Assembly: GCF_014851395.1 (NCBI RefSeq)
Contig: NW_024040485.1
Coordinates: 11,618,899 to 11,682,898, forward strand
From: Micropterus salmoides
Lineage: Eukaryota; Chordata; Actinopteri; Centrarchiformes; Centrarchidae
Reading direction: 5' to 3'
DNA length: 64,000 nucleotides
The first letter of the stretch is position 1; every line of letters begins with the position of its first letter. Shown here in pieces: positions 33,064-45,800 of this stretch. Position numbers and translations under genes: made by a program. The notes under the pieces are model-generated. The model worked only from the letters and a program-made list of their open reading frames with translations. It did no database searches and was not told where the DNA came from.

Positions 33064-33819
33064 CTAGTGTATATAGGAATCTCTGTGCCATTGTCGTGCA
33101 TCTCTGTCTCTATCTCTGTCTCTATCTCTGCCTCTATCTCTATCTCTGTCCCTATCTCTATCTCTTTCTCTGTCCTTGCGTCTGTCTCTGTCTCTGTCCC
33201 TGTCTCTGTCCCTGTCTCTGCCGTAGTAGTTTTGATGATTGTGTGCAGGATAGTGATCTGTGTGGTGTGTCCGTGGAGGAATATGCTGGTGGTGCCTGTG
33301 CTGCCGGTTGCGTTCATTGTGCTCCTGCTCATAGTCCTCACCGACTTGTGGCTGGCTGTTCCCACGGTGATGATGGTGGTGATGATGGTAGTTGCTGTTA
33401 TGATGGTGGTGGTTATGGCCCCGGTGGTTAATGCGAGTCTCCTCCTGGTCCTCCTCCACCACATCCTCCAACTCCTCCTCCCTCTCCTCCCTCTCCTCCC
33501 TCTCCTCCCTCTCCTCAGGTAGGTGCCTGCGGGGAAGCCTCTGGCCATAATCTCTGCTCGACTGTACTTCCATGCCACTGGATGTTTGGTTGTGCTGGGT
33601 GTGGCCGTGATGCTCTATCCGGCGGTGGTGGTGATGGTGATGGTGGCGGGTGTGCTGGGGTCTCTTTGGGTCAGTCCTCATGAGCCGCTCTTCCTCCTCT
33701 CTTTGGCCCTCCTCAGCCCTTTGCTCCGGTGCTGGGGCTGAAGAGGACTCCTGGTCTAGATGATTCTCTCGGGAACCTTTCCTCTTGGGGGCAGCTGACT
33801 TCTTGTTTTTCTGTCCATC
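33064..33819 (-). CDS. cacnb2: cacnb2 last exon: charged low-complexity C-terminal tail
   Basis: A 251-codon exon starting DGQKNKKSAAPKRKGSREN and ending WHRDSYIH then TAG at 33064. It contains a Glu/Arg repeat (EEREEREEREEREEE), several runs of six to nine histidines, the beta-2-like EQEHNERNRQ, and about 40 residues of alternating Arg-Asp. These runs come from simple DNA repeats in the same place (about 33102-33222 and 33470-33515). The end WHRDSYIH corresponds to the WNRDVYI end of mammalian beta-2. Confidence 0.9.
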   Translation of the reverse strand, partial: DGQKNKKSAAPKRKGSRENHLDQESSSAPAPEQRAEEGQREEEERLMRTDPKRPQHTRHHHHHHHRRIEHHGHTQHNQTSSGMEVQSSRDYGQRLPRRHLPEEREEREEREEREEELEDVVEEDQEETRINHRGHNHHHHNSNYHHHHHHHRGNSQPQVGEDYEQEHNERNRQHRHHQHIPPRTHHTDHYPAHNHQNYYGRDRDRDRDRDRDRRKDRERDRDRDRDRDRGRDRDRDRDRDARQWHRDSYIH

Positions 33820-36800
33820 CTGGGACAAGAAAGTGAAACGTAATGTCACATACATGCACATGGAGGACATGCATACATAGAAAGCCTGCCAAACAAAAAC
33901 ATACAGTGCCCAAGCCTACAATATATGTCTTCACCTAGACACTTGTATTTGCAAGTCCAAATGCACAACCACAAATGTACACACAGCTGCTGTTATGGAG
34001 GCAGCTGGCCCTCAAGTGCATCAACTAGAAATCATACCAGAGGCAATTACAATATTTTTGGATGACATTACTCAGTTTTATCACGGGACCATGGGCTACT
34101 CAGTACAGCCCTGTGCAATTACTCACATGTAAACAGACACGCATGCTGCCTGAGGCTTCTCTGCATCTGTTCTACAGCTGCAGCAACTACTGTTTACTTT
34201 CACTTTCAACTAATTGATCCCTTTTTAACTTTAGATTTTTTTCAATTAATTAATATATTTCTTCAGAGCAAAGGGGGCAAAGTTACATAGCAAGACAATG
34301 TATAACTTATATTTAACTTATTCTGATTAGCAGACAAAAAGGAAAATAAGACAAGCTAATCTTAAATCAGTAACACAGTGACTAATATTCACTAAAACTA
34401 GTGATTAGTTAGATTATAATACATTTTAAGTAACTTACTTCAAAAACGTTTAGTTGTTTGTATGCCATACACTGTAGAAATTGCAACGGTAATGGAAACA
34501 TCACTTTCAGTTTAGACATCAGAATGAGCTATTTGTGTCCAACAACCTGGTCAGGGCTGTGGATTTTAATAAGGTTTTGGATAGTTTCACAGATAAGGGT
34601 GAGAAAGGAACGTCAGTTTTAAAGTAAGACAACTCACACTGTTACGTACTGTTACTGTGTTACTGTGTGAGATTCTTGTGACGTGTGACACTGGGGTCTT
34701 TGGTCTGAGACCTTTCTCTTGTCTTAATCAGTCAACACCTAAACTACACGAAGAGGCTGATAAGTGACGCTTATACATAGTTTCCTATGAGTGAAGTTTT
34801 ACCTATATACTAAACTGCAGAAATCTAACATATAAGTTTTTCTACTAACTTGAGACATTTGCAATATCCAATGTCTGATAGATTTCGATGGCAAATAGCA
34901 GGAATTTCAATTATGCTTCTTTGATCTTAACCTGTTGCTATCCAGACACATACCCTTAGTTGCCAGTTTATTAGGTACACCTATCTAAAACTAATACAAC
35001 AGTCTTGCAAAAAATCCCACATTGATGAATGTTATAATGTTCAGCTTTTGTTGAAACTTTTGTTTTAGTGATGTGGTGATTCAACAGTATGGTAATTTTG
35101 AAGATTGTAATTTGTTGTGCTGTTGAACTATAAATAACTATAAATGGGGTGGACAAAATACTGGAAACATCTGTCAGTACAATGCAATAATTTTGTCCAC
35201 CCATTTATATCGATCAGAGTAGACTAAATAAACACATCTTTTGAACAGCACAACAATCTACAGCCTCCAGTGTCTACTAAAAACTGAACATTATACCTTC
35301 ATGAAGGGAGGATTTATTTCAGGATTGTGTATTAGGCTGCCTTAGTTTTAGCTTAGGTTTCTCTGTGGACTTCCATGTGCCATGTTAGCTAGCTAGGGCT
35401 GCATGTGGTGTGTAAAAAGGTTTTTAAATTTGTACAAAATCTACAAAAATGTACAAATAATAATTCCATATATAAGCTATCATGACATTTTAGCAATGCA
35501 TTTTCCGCCTCCTGGATTGTTTGTACACAGAAAACCCATTTATGTTCATCTGTTTTTTTTAAACAATACATACTACACACAATTCTTCCAGCTAAAGAAG
35601 GCGCTACTGTAACTCATATCTGTTACTGAGGTGGAATGGAGAAAAGTCAGCTACAGTAGAATTTGAAGGTATCTCACTCACCAGAGACAGGTTTATCTCA
35701 TTTCTTCAACTTTCCAATGGAATAGGATGAGGAGAAATTAAATGAAAATGTTAGATGAATGATTGGAAACAAGTACAGATGCAGCGTAGTGTGAAGTTCC
35801 TCTGTTTATAAAACAGTCCTGCCTGAGCTCATAATTTGCTATCCAAACGGTTTTTCCACATTCAGCACACTCTCTGTCCAGATGAGATGGGTGGGATGAG
35901 ATGACAGTATGAAATCTTTGAAAATGACATTACATCCTATAGCTTTATTGTTTATGTAGTGTGTGTCTCATGTACCGGTATTGCTGAAGGACTGGCGGGC
36001 AGTGTATTCTCAGCCAGCTGGGACACTAGTGCGTTGACAGGCTCCATCTCTGGTGGATGAGTGGCTCTCCAGTAAGACTCCAAATAATCAGCAATGTGCT
36101 CACAGGCATCAGTTAGCTGGTTCTCATCTAAAATGACATCAAACATTTCCTACAGGAAAATAAGAATAAGGGCAAGAATAAGGAAAAGATCAACAGTAGG
36201 CAACAAAGGAGTAGATATATATATATATAATCTGTGACACCACTAATAGTGAGGCAGAAGTGTTGGTGGGTTTTAAAATAGTTTGTGATTAGGTCTTTTA
36301 ATGAGATTCAGATAAGGAGATGGGTCACCCATGTGAACATTCTTTGTTGTTGTGATGTGCAGAATTTTACTACAACATTAATTATGATATCTATAGTATG
36401 TATAGATTAAAAATAATGAGGTCATGCGTGGACACCAAAATCTAAATGTCTAAAATTTTCCATTTGGATTTTTATGGATTTTATTTATTTTATTAATTCT
36501 GTTAGCTGTTTAATTACTTTAAGCCATTTCCAACATGAAGATCTAAATGCTGTTTCAATGCTACCCTTCTGCACTTTTATTTTTGTTTGCCTAATAGTAG
36601 TGAAATTAAAATACACAGAGTATTGTAAAATACTGGATTCAGCCTAAAAAGATACTTATCATGTGTACGTTTATATATTGTTGACAGTACTATTTCCAGT
36701 TTGCACCTAACCCTAACTCACTACTGTTTTCTTCCCATTTCTGGTCTGTGTAACAACTTCAAATAGAGAGACGAACCCAAATGTATAATTATGTGCAACA

Positions 36801-39800
36801 ACTGAAATATCAAACAATACAACATAACAACAATCCATCTATTCAACTAAAACAAAGTATTACTAAACATGAACTACCACTGCACCAGTTTCACTCAGTA
36901 GCCACTAGATGGCACTCACCGGCGGGCATTGAGCGAGCTTGTCTGCTGCCACCAGTTGAACATTAAGATGTTTGGTCTGTGACTTCCCTCTAGTCTTGAT
37001 CAGTCTTGTCAACACCTGCACAAAATAAGTGAAGAGAAGGAGGAAAAAGAAGTAGAGAAAAACACGGTTACAGTGTCTGTTAACATTTTACAGGATTGTG
37101 TAGCTTTTGTATACACAGTCGGTACACAATATTGACAGGACTGAGGAACAGCCTGTCCAAAAGAAGGTGTAGGTCTCTGGAGAAGCTCACCTTTGGTGAG
37201 GAAATCTTGACATAGACGAGGATCGGTGCCAGGGAGGTCTTGGACACCTGGAGGGGGTGGTTGATTGTGTCTGCATCTAGAACCACCAGCTGCAGGCTGC
37301 GGGCGAGCTCAAAGATTCGCTCCACCTCTCCCTGGATCTGGGCTGCAAAAGCCGACAGTAAGCATGACTTTGGTCCTTAAGATCCAAGAAATCCATCAGT
37401 TGTGCATATTAAATTTCCTTGTTCACATTTAAAATAAGATGTCATATCTCACAGGTTACTCATAAAAGTCATTGACCCTGATGTCTGAATTGTAATTTAT
37501 TATTATTTTTTTTTTATTTGAAACACCTGCATTGTCATTGTGTGTAATTTTGAATGTATTTGCATTGCCACAGCTGGTATGTGAGGATTTATTTGGTTTT
37601 TCTCTATTTTATTTTAATCAAGATGTAGAAATGAGGCTACCATCTGAAATATTTTATTTTGAAGCAAGGTCAGAAATAAGTTCTCAAGTTATATGTTGAG
37701 ATTGAAAGTTTATTCTCAGAACTGTAGTTGACAAAATAATCTCACCACAAGGCCCATTTACTGTAGTAGCTGTTGCGGAACGTTTTGATCAGTGAACATG
37801 GAAGTCCTTTAATTGCTCAGAAAAACTGTTTTTTTTTTTTAATCTGAAACTCCTGAATCTACTGAGCAAGACCATGTGATACGATTGAAAGCTCTAGAAC
37901 AACTGGTTAGAGCTTGTTTTGTAACAGTTGTACAATATGTTGGTTCAAATGTTTTTCTGCATCTCAATTCAACACATACAACAAAAGCAGTCGGTCATAT
38001 TCCTATTTCTATTGTAGAAATTAAGACAAAAGTAAAAGTACAGACTCATGAGAAACTCACATGATAAAATGGGAATGGTTCACAAAACAGAAATAAAAAC
38101 TGTAAATGTGACACGAAACATTTGCCTACTTTATGAAACTACCTAGTAAGTAACTAATCCATTAAGAGAACCAGGATGTTTTACTCGTGGCAGGAGTAAT
38201 TTAAAGATTGGCCGCTAGAGGGAGAGCAGGAAAGTGGAAAAGAGGCAGTGGCTGTTTCACTCCTTTAAGAAGTTATGACAGAAAGAAGTTCTAACAGGGA
38301 ATTATGTTTTATACATAGCCCAAACAAGCCTAAAACAAATACAAACCAGCGAACATCTGTGTTTGTGCCTGTGCCTGTATATATTTACACATTGAACAGT
38401 GTCAGAACACAAGGTACTGATATGAGGCGATGAAAGGGAGGTGGAGCATTCAAACAGACATGGACGACCAGTGCTTTCAGTCATACATACCGGCAGCATC
38501 TGGGATGAGAGAGCAATGAGAAAGACAAGAGTAGAGAAAACCAAGTAAATCTTATCCCCCTTTTGTGCCTTTCTTTTGTAACCAAGGGAGAATTTCACTT
38601 AGCCTACTGCAAAATGTCACTGGGGCAAAGACAGCAAATGCCCAGTAAATATCCATTAAACGTATTATCATACAATCTTTACTGACACAATCCAATGACT
38701 GACTTATGTGTCAGATTTCAACCTGTTTTATATCTAAGGCTTAAAAGAATATTAAAATTTATTTGCTTTCTTGCCAGAGTTAGATGAATATCAATACCAT
38801 CCCTGAAGCCATGACCATCAGCTTAGCATAAAGACACATAAACATAGAAAAAGGAGGGAACAGCTGTTTGAACAAACATGATATAACACGTTCGTTACGG
38901 AGCTTTAAAGGTGCTGTAGGATTGTGTTTTTTTATATTTTAATAGAGCTAGGCTAGTTGTTTTTTAGCAGTCTTTATGGTAAACTAACTGGCTGCTGGCT
39001 GTAGCTTCATCTTTTACGTCCAAATATGAGTGTTTTGATCTGCTAGCCTATCTCCCAAAATGTCGAACTATTCCTTTTATTATCTTTTTTTGTCTTCATT
39101 GTGGTGCACACAGTGATCTCTAACATTATCACACTGAATAAAATGGGTTATTTGTGCAGCATATATACAAAGAATTGTGGGAATGCTAACTTTACAGTGT
39201 TTCAATGAGATAAAGAAAAAGCGAAAGTCTGACACATTAATTTCAGACCTGGTTCAACCTAATTAGGGTTGCAAATGGGTGCGGTTTCCCTCAGGGGACA
39301 ACACAATGAGGGCCAGAAAGCTAAGACAATTAAAAGAAGTTATTTCAGAAATCAATTTAGTGTACTTTTCTGTTACTGATTTGTCCTGATGAGGCAAACC
39401 ACAACCATCTTGCTCTCCAAACAGATAAAAGAGGTGCCAAGTTGTACTTTGCCCAGACTATTGGCTTTATGCTGGGATGATAAAGTTGTATACCCAAATT
39501 GGAGCGGGTGTTTGACCGGTCCATTAAGGCCTTTTTGCCAGGGTTGTTGAGGATAGACCGTTTAGCCAGAGAGATGTCTGCTGTAACCCGTGTAATAGTG
39601 ATTCTGCAGAGGAGACAGAGAAACAAGGATTATTACATAGTCATGATTGTTATTATGTTTTATTTCCACATACAAGGTGTGTCTAAAGACTTACAGTAAA
39701 TCAGAACTTACCTGCCTTCAAATCGATGTTTTAAATAGTCAAATAGTGCTTTTTGCATCATATCTGTAACCTGAAATTACAGAAAACATGGATTTTAAAT

Positions 39801-42800
39801 AAACTTCTCTCTATTAACTCTCTTTTTTTTAAATTCTAGATTTGGTTTCTCCGCATTACAGCATCATAGGCTCATAGGAAACGTCTTAAGAGCTGAGATT
39901 AAAAAGTGTTTTAGACAGACTCACCTCTAAGCCCTTCAGTGATGGTCCCATTAGAACCACGGGGCGCATTGTAGGCACTACATCATACATAGCCACCTGC
40001 TCCCCCTATAGCAACAAAGAAGCAAACATTTAATTCAGTACATGAGAAAAACTTACATGGTTGTATCTGGGAAAGTTGTGAATGTCTGTGAATGCATGTT
40101 TACACTGCAAGCAACATATTACTATCACTAAAGGTACATTGAATTTTCATGTAAAAGCCTCAGTTTGTACCTTACACTGACTGGCAAAAAAAATGGCTTT
40201 CTTGGTGAATGGATCAATCCTCTTTCCGCACTTTGTTTTCCCATCAATGTGATTATGTCTAGTGCATGGACTGTATAGCAGAACATTCGCATCTATTATC
40301 AGATAAATGGCTCTTATCTTCCATAAACAAGCTTTGTGTTTGATGCAGGATGATGAACCCAAGTTCACCCCATGTTTGTCGCATCCAAATCCCTCATTGG
40401 TAATTCACACAAGACACAGGAGCAGCTGTGAACTGTGGCTCTATCCTCGTCACTGCTAAGCCATGGAAATAACAGTCCTTGTATGAATATTAGACCTTTA
40501 AAATGATTGGTTGATTAATTACTTCTTTGTTGATGGACTAATTAATCTACTATTACTTTTATTTTGACCATTGACCATGATGCAATTGTCAATGCAATCT
40601 TCACACTTCAAAACATCATGGTGTAACTTTAGAGAATTTTGTCACATCACAAGACATGTCACATTATACTGATACAAACATAAAAAGATTATCTATTACA
40701 TTAACTAGAAACCAAACCTAAAACAAATTTTCAGGTCAACATGGACAAGAAGTCTATGAGATGCTCTGAATCATGGACAGTTTGAACACCTACTGTTTCA
40801 TGTCAAATAGGCAAAGTCAATCTGCTAAGGAGTAGTATGTCGAAAGCTCTACGAACAGGCAAGTAAAAGGACCCTGAGTTGAGATGTTTAGTGAAGTTTA
40901 AAATAAACAGTATCTGGTCACAAAGCCATGTTCAGTGACCTGTGTTTGACACATTCAGACCAAGAGAACATGGTCTGAATGTGTCTGTCTGATATAAACT
41001 ATTTAGTCTTTCTCAAATGTTTTTCGCAAAACTGGAACTTAGTTTGACGAAGACTTCTTAACTCCAAACCGACTTAGCTTTTTGCTGCACCTGTCATACT
41101 TGTCACATTGAATCCTAACAAAGGCACTTGTGTGCATGTTGCCTGCAGTACAAATATTGAGTGAACATGGATGAAATTTGAGTTGCTTTTCTTGTCCTCT
41201 TTTTAAAAAAAAGCTCTTTCTAATAAAAAGATAAATTATACGTTTTCCATAGACGGATGTGGAAAATAATTCTGTGTATTTGCAAGGAGGACAGTCTATA
41301 TAGTGAGAAGCAATAGGCTGAAAGAGATATCAACAGCAACAACATTGAGTAACTTACCGGTTTCTTTTTGACCTGCTGATTGGCTGTTCATGTACAATGA
41401 CAAGAGAGGTATCTAATGTTAACTCACCAGTCATCAAAAATATACAATGAAAAGTATTTGTACACAATTTCACACACGCACACACACACGCACACTGACC
41501 TTGTGATGGGGGAGTGTATTTCTTTGCGTTCATATCTTGAGCCGCTTGAGATGATTTGCTGAAATAAGAGAAATGTCCTTAATTTCCTAAGATCTTTCCC
41601 ACTAAAGACAGAGACATGCAGGAGCTTCTTTACAGTCTAAATTTCAATCAATTCAGTCATGGTGAAAACAAAGCACTGTGTGCCTATACAATAAAATAAT
41701 TTGTGCTAACAGACTGTATATCTATGTATATAAGACACAGCCAAATTAAGCTTAGAGAGAAATGTGATTCAGCACACACGGTAGTCGCCAAAGCTACATT
41801 TCCAAGATCCTCTAGTGTTTCTTTCAGCCTAACTGGGTCAAGTAAAAATCTTTCAGTGTGTAGTGGATCTTCTTGCCTGCCAGGCTGATTAGAAGTAAGA
41901 ACAACCTAATGACTGAACAAAAGGAAAACATTCCTACTTTTAAATCTCAAACTAGTTAAATATCTTTGAAAGTTGAGGTTTTACCATGCTGAAATGAAAA
42001 GAAACCAGCTAGGGAAAATGTATTAAACAACCTAAAAAATAATAGCTTTGGAAAAAGATCATCCGCAATATACTGTACAGTAAGTGAAATGTGTAGTTAA
42101 TGTGCTAAAACTTGTAAAATCACTGGTATGGTCTCATTATATTTCAAAATGTCTGTTAAAATTGTCGTTTTTGTTAACTTTCTTATGTAGGAGGTTTTCC
42201 TGCGGATTGTCCTTGAACTCCTTTTTAATGTTCTGCTCTGATATCTTACATTTCATGTTTTAATCTTTCAAGACAAGATTACCAGCTGGGCTACAGAAAC
42301 ACTGTGTGTCAATTGGTTAGTGGTATTTGATTTATTAAGGAATATGCGCCACTGAACGGAGAGAAGGTGTTGTATGCTGTAAAGCCCCTTAAAGCTAATT
42401 TGTGATTTTGGCTATATAAATAAAACTGACTTAACTTCTCAGTGCATGCGTTCTGTGTTATCTGAGGCCTTTCTTGGCTACAAACTAAAAAGAAGATTAA
42501 CAACAAATGTTGATTCAATATTTACAGTATCCAAGCCATTAGAAGACTTCTTACTCTGACACCTTTTGATACCTCACGCATTTTTTCATCAGCCACTTAC
42601 TCTAAATACTGGAGTTCATGATTAACTGTAGGGTGGTGATGGCGCAATGGATAAGACACATGCCTTGTGACACTTGTAGTCACTTGTAGTCAAGACACCC
42701 CTAGTTTCAACCCCTAGTCCAGAGGCGTGCGACCTCTGACATGTATAGCAATTGTTAGTCTCTTTGGATAAAAGCATCATATAAATGTAATGTTAAGAAC

Positions 42801-45800
42801 TATTTAGTTGATAAGTTTAAAATATTTATATGATATGCAGAAATGTTTAACTAGGAGATTCTCCTGAAATTTTTCATCCAGATGGCTGCAAGAGTCTTTG
42901 AGGATTCTGAAAAATACCAATGAAACAGTAAATGTTTGACCTTTTGGCTTCTTCAAAACACTGTCGGTTAATTATCTTTTAAAAATGATGGGTACCTCTG
43001 TGACCCTTATGCATGCTAATACATGAGAGGCATCAACTGGGACTAGGTTGAATCAGACTCGGGCATGTTTTCCCCATTGGTACAATTAGTTTGGGAAGAT
43101 CTGAACACAGCAATCATATTCAGGTCCAGAACAAAACAATGCCACAAGACCCTTCAGAGGAAGTGGTCTTGGTCTGATTACAAACAAATTTCTATAATGG
43201 TACCTTTAATTACATAACTAACCTACTTATTTTCACCAAACCATGATATTTTCCTAAACCTAACCAAGTAGTCTTGGTGCAACAAAACAACTTGGTTAGG
43301 TTTTGGGGGCTGGAGGTGGGACAAGGCGGTTAGCCTTGATGATTGTTGATGATTTGTTGATGATTGTGTTTTTAGCTGGCTTGCTAATGTTAGCAGCGGG
43401 TATACCTACATTCAGGAATGACCTAACTAACTTTTCAGAATTAGGTGCTGTGGAGAGTAAGCTTTTAAAATGCCCATTTTACAGAGCTGGGCCGAGTAAT
43501 AAAAGTAATATAATGTTAATGTAACACTGGCTAGTGAATGTTTATTTTAGTAAACCAGGTCAAAAATGGAACCAGCCCTAGGAACCATAACTGTGTGCCT
43601 TGTATTTGTTAGGTACTTTTGTACACTAATGCACAGACAGTGGGAGAAAAACTCATTTTTGCCACTCCACGGTGTTAATCCAGCTACATTTGCTTTGCTT
43701 CTATCTACAAAACAATTCTTGGCGTGACCCTTTCCCACTGATACCACCTCTCTGGTCAAAATGTAGTTTGACTAATCTCTGTGTGTTTTCACAAAGCATC
43801 AGTTGAACACCTAAAATGTCATATAATCCTCTGTATTTCACATTGTAGTGATGTTTGTATGTGTGCTGGACCAATAAAGATTATTATTAGGATTACAAGT
43901 TGAAGCAGCACATTACAGCATCGGCCTTGTATGCTTGTTTGTAACCCTTTTGTATTGAAGACAGAGGAAAAGGGAAAAATGCTGTCCATACTTGGCTAAG
44001 GCCTTGGCAGCTTTCCTCGCCTGCACTTCTCTTCTGATGAGAATGGTTTCCAGATTGACTGGACTGGGGATGAATCCCACCACGCCATCTTCTTTCACCG
44101 GCCGGCCGATCCACCACTCATTGTTAAACTTCTGGTTGTTAAAAAGAAAAAAAAATCTGAGGGTAAATTCAAAGCTTGATGCAATGGCCTGGCTCACATA
44201 TATTTTTACTCTGATGACATTAATGACTCTATTCAGCACCGCATTATTGAATTTTATGTGTCAAGCCTTTCAGTTAAGTCCTTATAATAACCTCACCTCT
44301 GTGTGACTCAGTAATAGTCTATGTTTGTTTCAAACCTCTTTGACATGGAGGAAGTCTCTGGCCTCAAAGGTGACGGCCTGGCCCGGTACAGGAACGTTGT
44401 CATCGTCTGCTGGCGTGTAAGAGAAGTTGCAACGCACTGCGAACGCCACAGGCTTGTACTAGGGACACAGGACAGGTGTTCATAACAAAATGTTATTACT
44501 AATGGATGTCACAGTCATCTTTAATCCCTACAGTTCACCTGGGGCCACATTGTCACACAAAATGATCTTGGACATCAGGAGGAGCCCCCCCACTCTGCCC
44601 CCCATCACCATATTCAACAGCCCTGTGTCTGCTGTGGAATCCTTCAGATTTCTGGGATCCACTATATCCCAGGACCTGAAGTAGGAGCCCAACACGGACA
44701 CCATCAAGAAGGCCCAGCAGAGGATGTACATCCTGCGCCAGCTAAGGAAACTCAACTTGACTTAGGAGCTGCTGATCCAGTTCTACACAGCCATCATACA
44801 GACTGTCCTCTGCACATCCATCACTGTCTGGTTTGGATCTGCCACCAAAAATGACAGGAGCAGACTACAACGGACAGTCAGGACTGCAGAAAAGATCATC
44901 TGTGCCATCCTGTTCAGGACTTATACATTTCCAGAGTTAGGAAACGGGAAGGAAACATCACTGCAGATCCATCTCACCCCGGACACAACCTGTTCCAACT
45001 TCTCCCCTCTGGTAGGCGCTACAGAGCACTGTACGGCAAAACCAACAGACTCAACAATAGTTTCTTCCCACAAGCCATCACTCTGATGAACAGCTGACTT
45101 CTGACTCACAGTGTCAGGAACAATTCCTGTGCAATAACCCAGTAACTCTGCCTCTAATCAGCCACCTGTTTACTGGTTAACACTCAATTTTTATATATTA
45201 TTTATTGTTATATCAACATAATTTCACATTTAGGATATAATTAGGATGTGCATGCCTGGGAGCATGTCTATGTACCTGTATGCATGCTCTGTATACACAC
45301 AGTATGTGGATGTGTGTGTTTGTGTGGGCCATGTATTGTATGTGGGTCCTCTATAAGAATAAACAAAACACATTTTTGCACAGAAATTAATTAATTGTGC
45401 TCTGCGATTCATTTGTGCTGTCAAATTAAAAAATAAAATATAGCATTAAAGAGTTTAACAGGGATATTAAAGATAACAGCATTGTTAAACAGGCAAAATT
45501 CCAAGTATAGCCACATATCTGATCGTTGAAATCAAAACGACACTGTGTTAAGATTTGGATTACATTATCCACAAGCTGCCAATCTAATCAATCTCCAGCT
45601 AAAACTCAATATCAAGTGAAATTAAGCTACAGGTTGTTGTGGCTATTCTGGCCAGATAAATAGGAGCCTTAATGACAGGCTAACTGATGTGTTCAGTGCC
45701 TACAAATAGGAGAATCATTCCATCATCTTAATATCTTTAGGTTATCATATTCATGACATTTCCTTGTCCTTTGGTCACTCTTTTCTGCAGAGTTGTGTAA

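Noticed and set aside
33010..33522. A 170-codon plus-strand open frame opposite the cacnb2 tail
   Set aside because: It is a shadow of the repeat-rich last exon of cacnb2; the minus-strand reading matches a known protein end.
42630..42700. tRNA-like sequence
   Set aside because: It continues into a SINE tail and does not fold as a complete tRNA by eye, so it is not called a tRNA gene.
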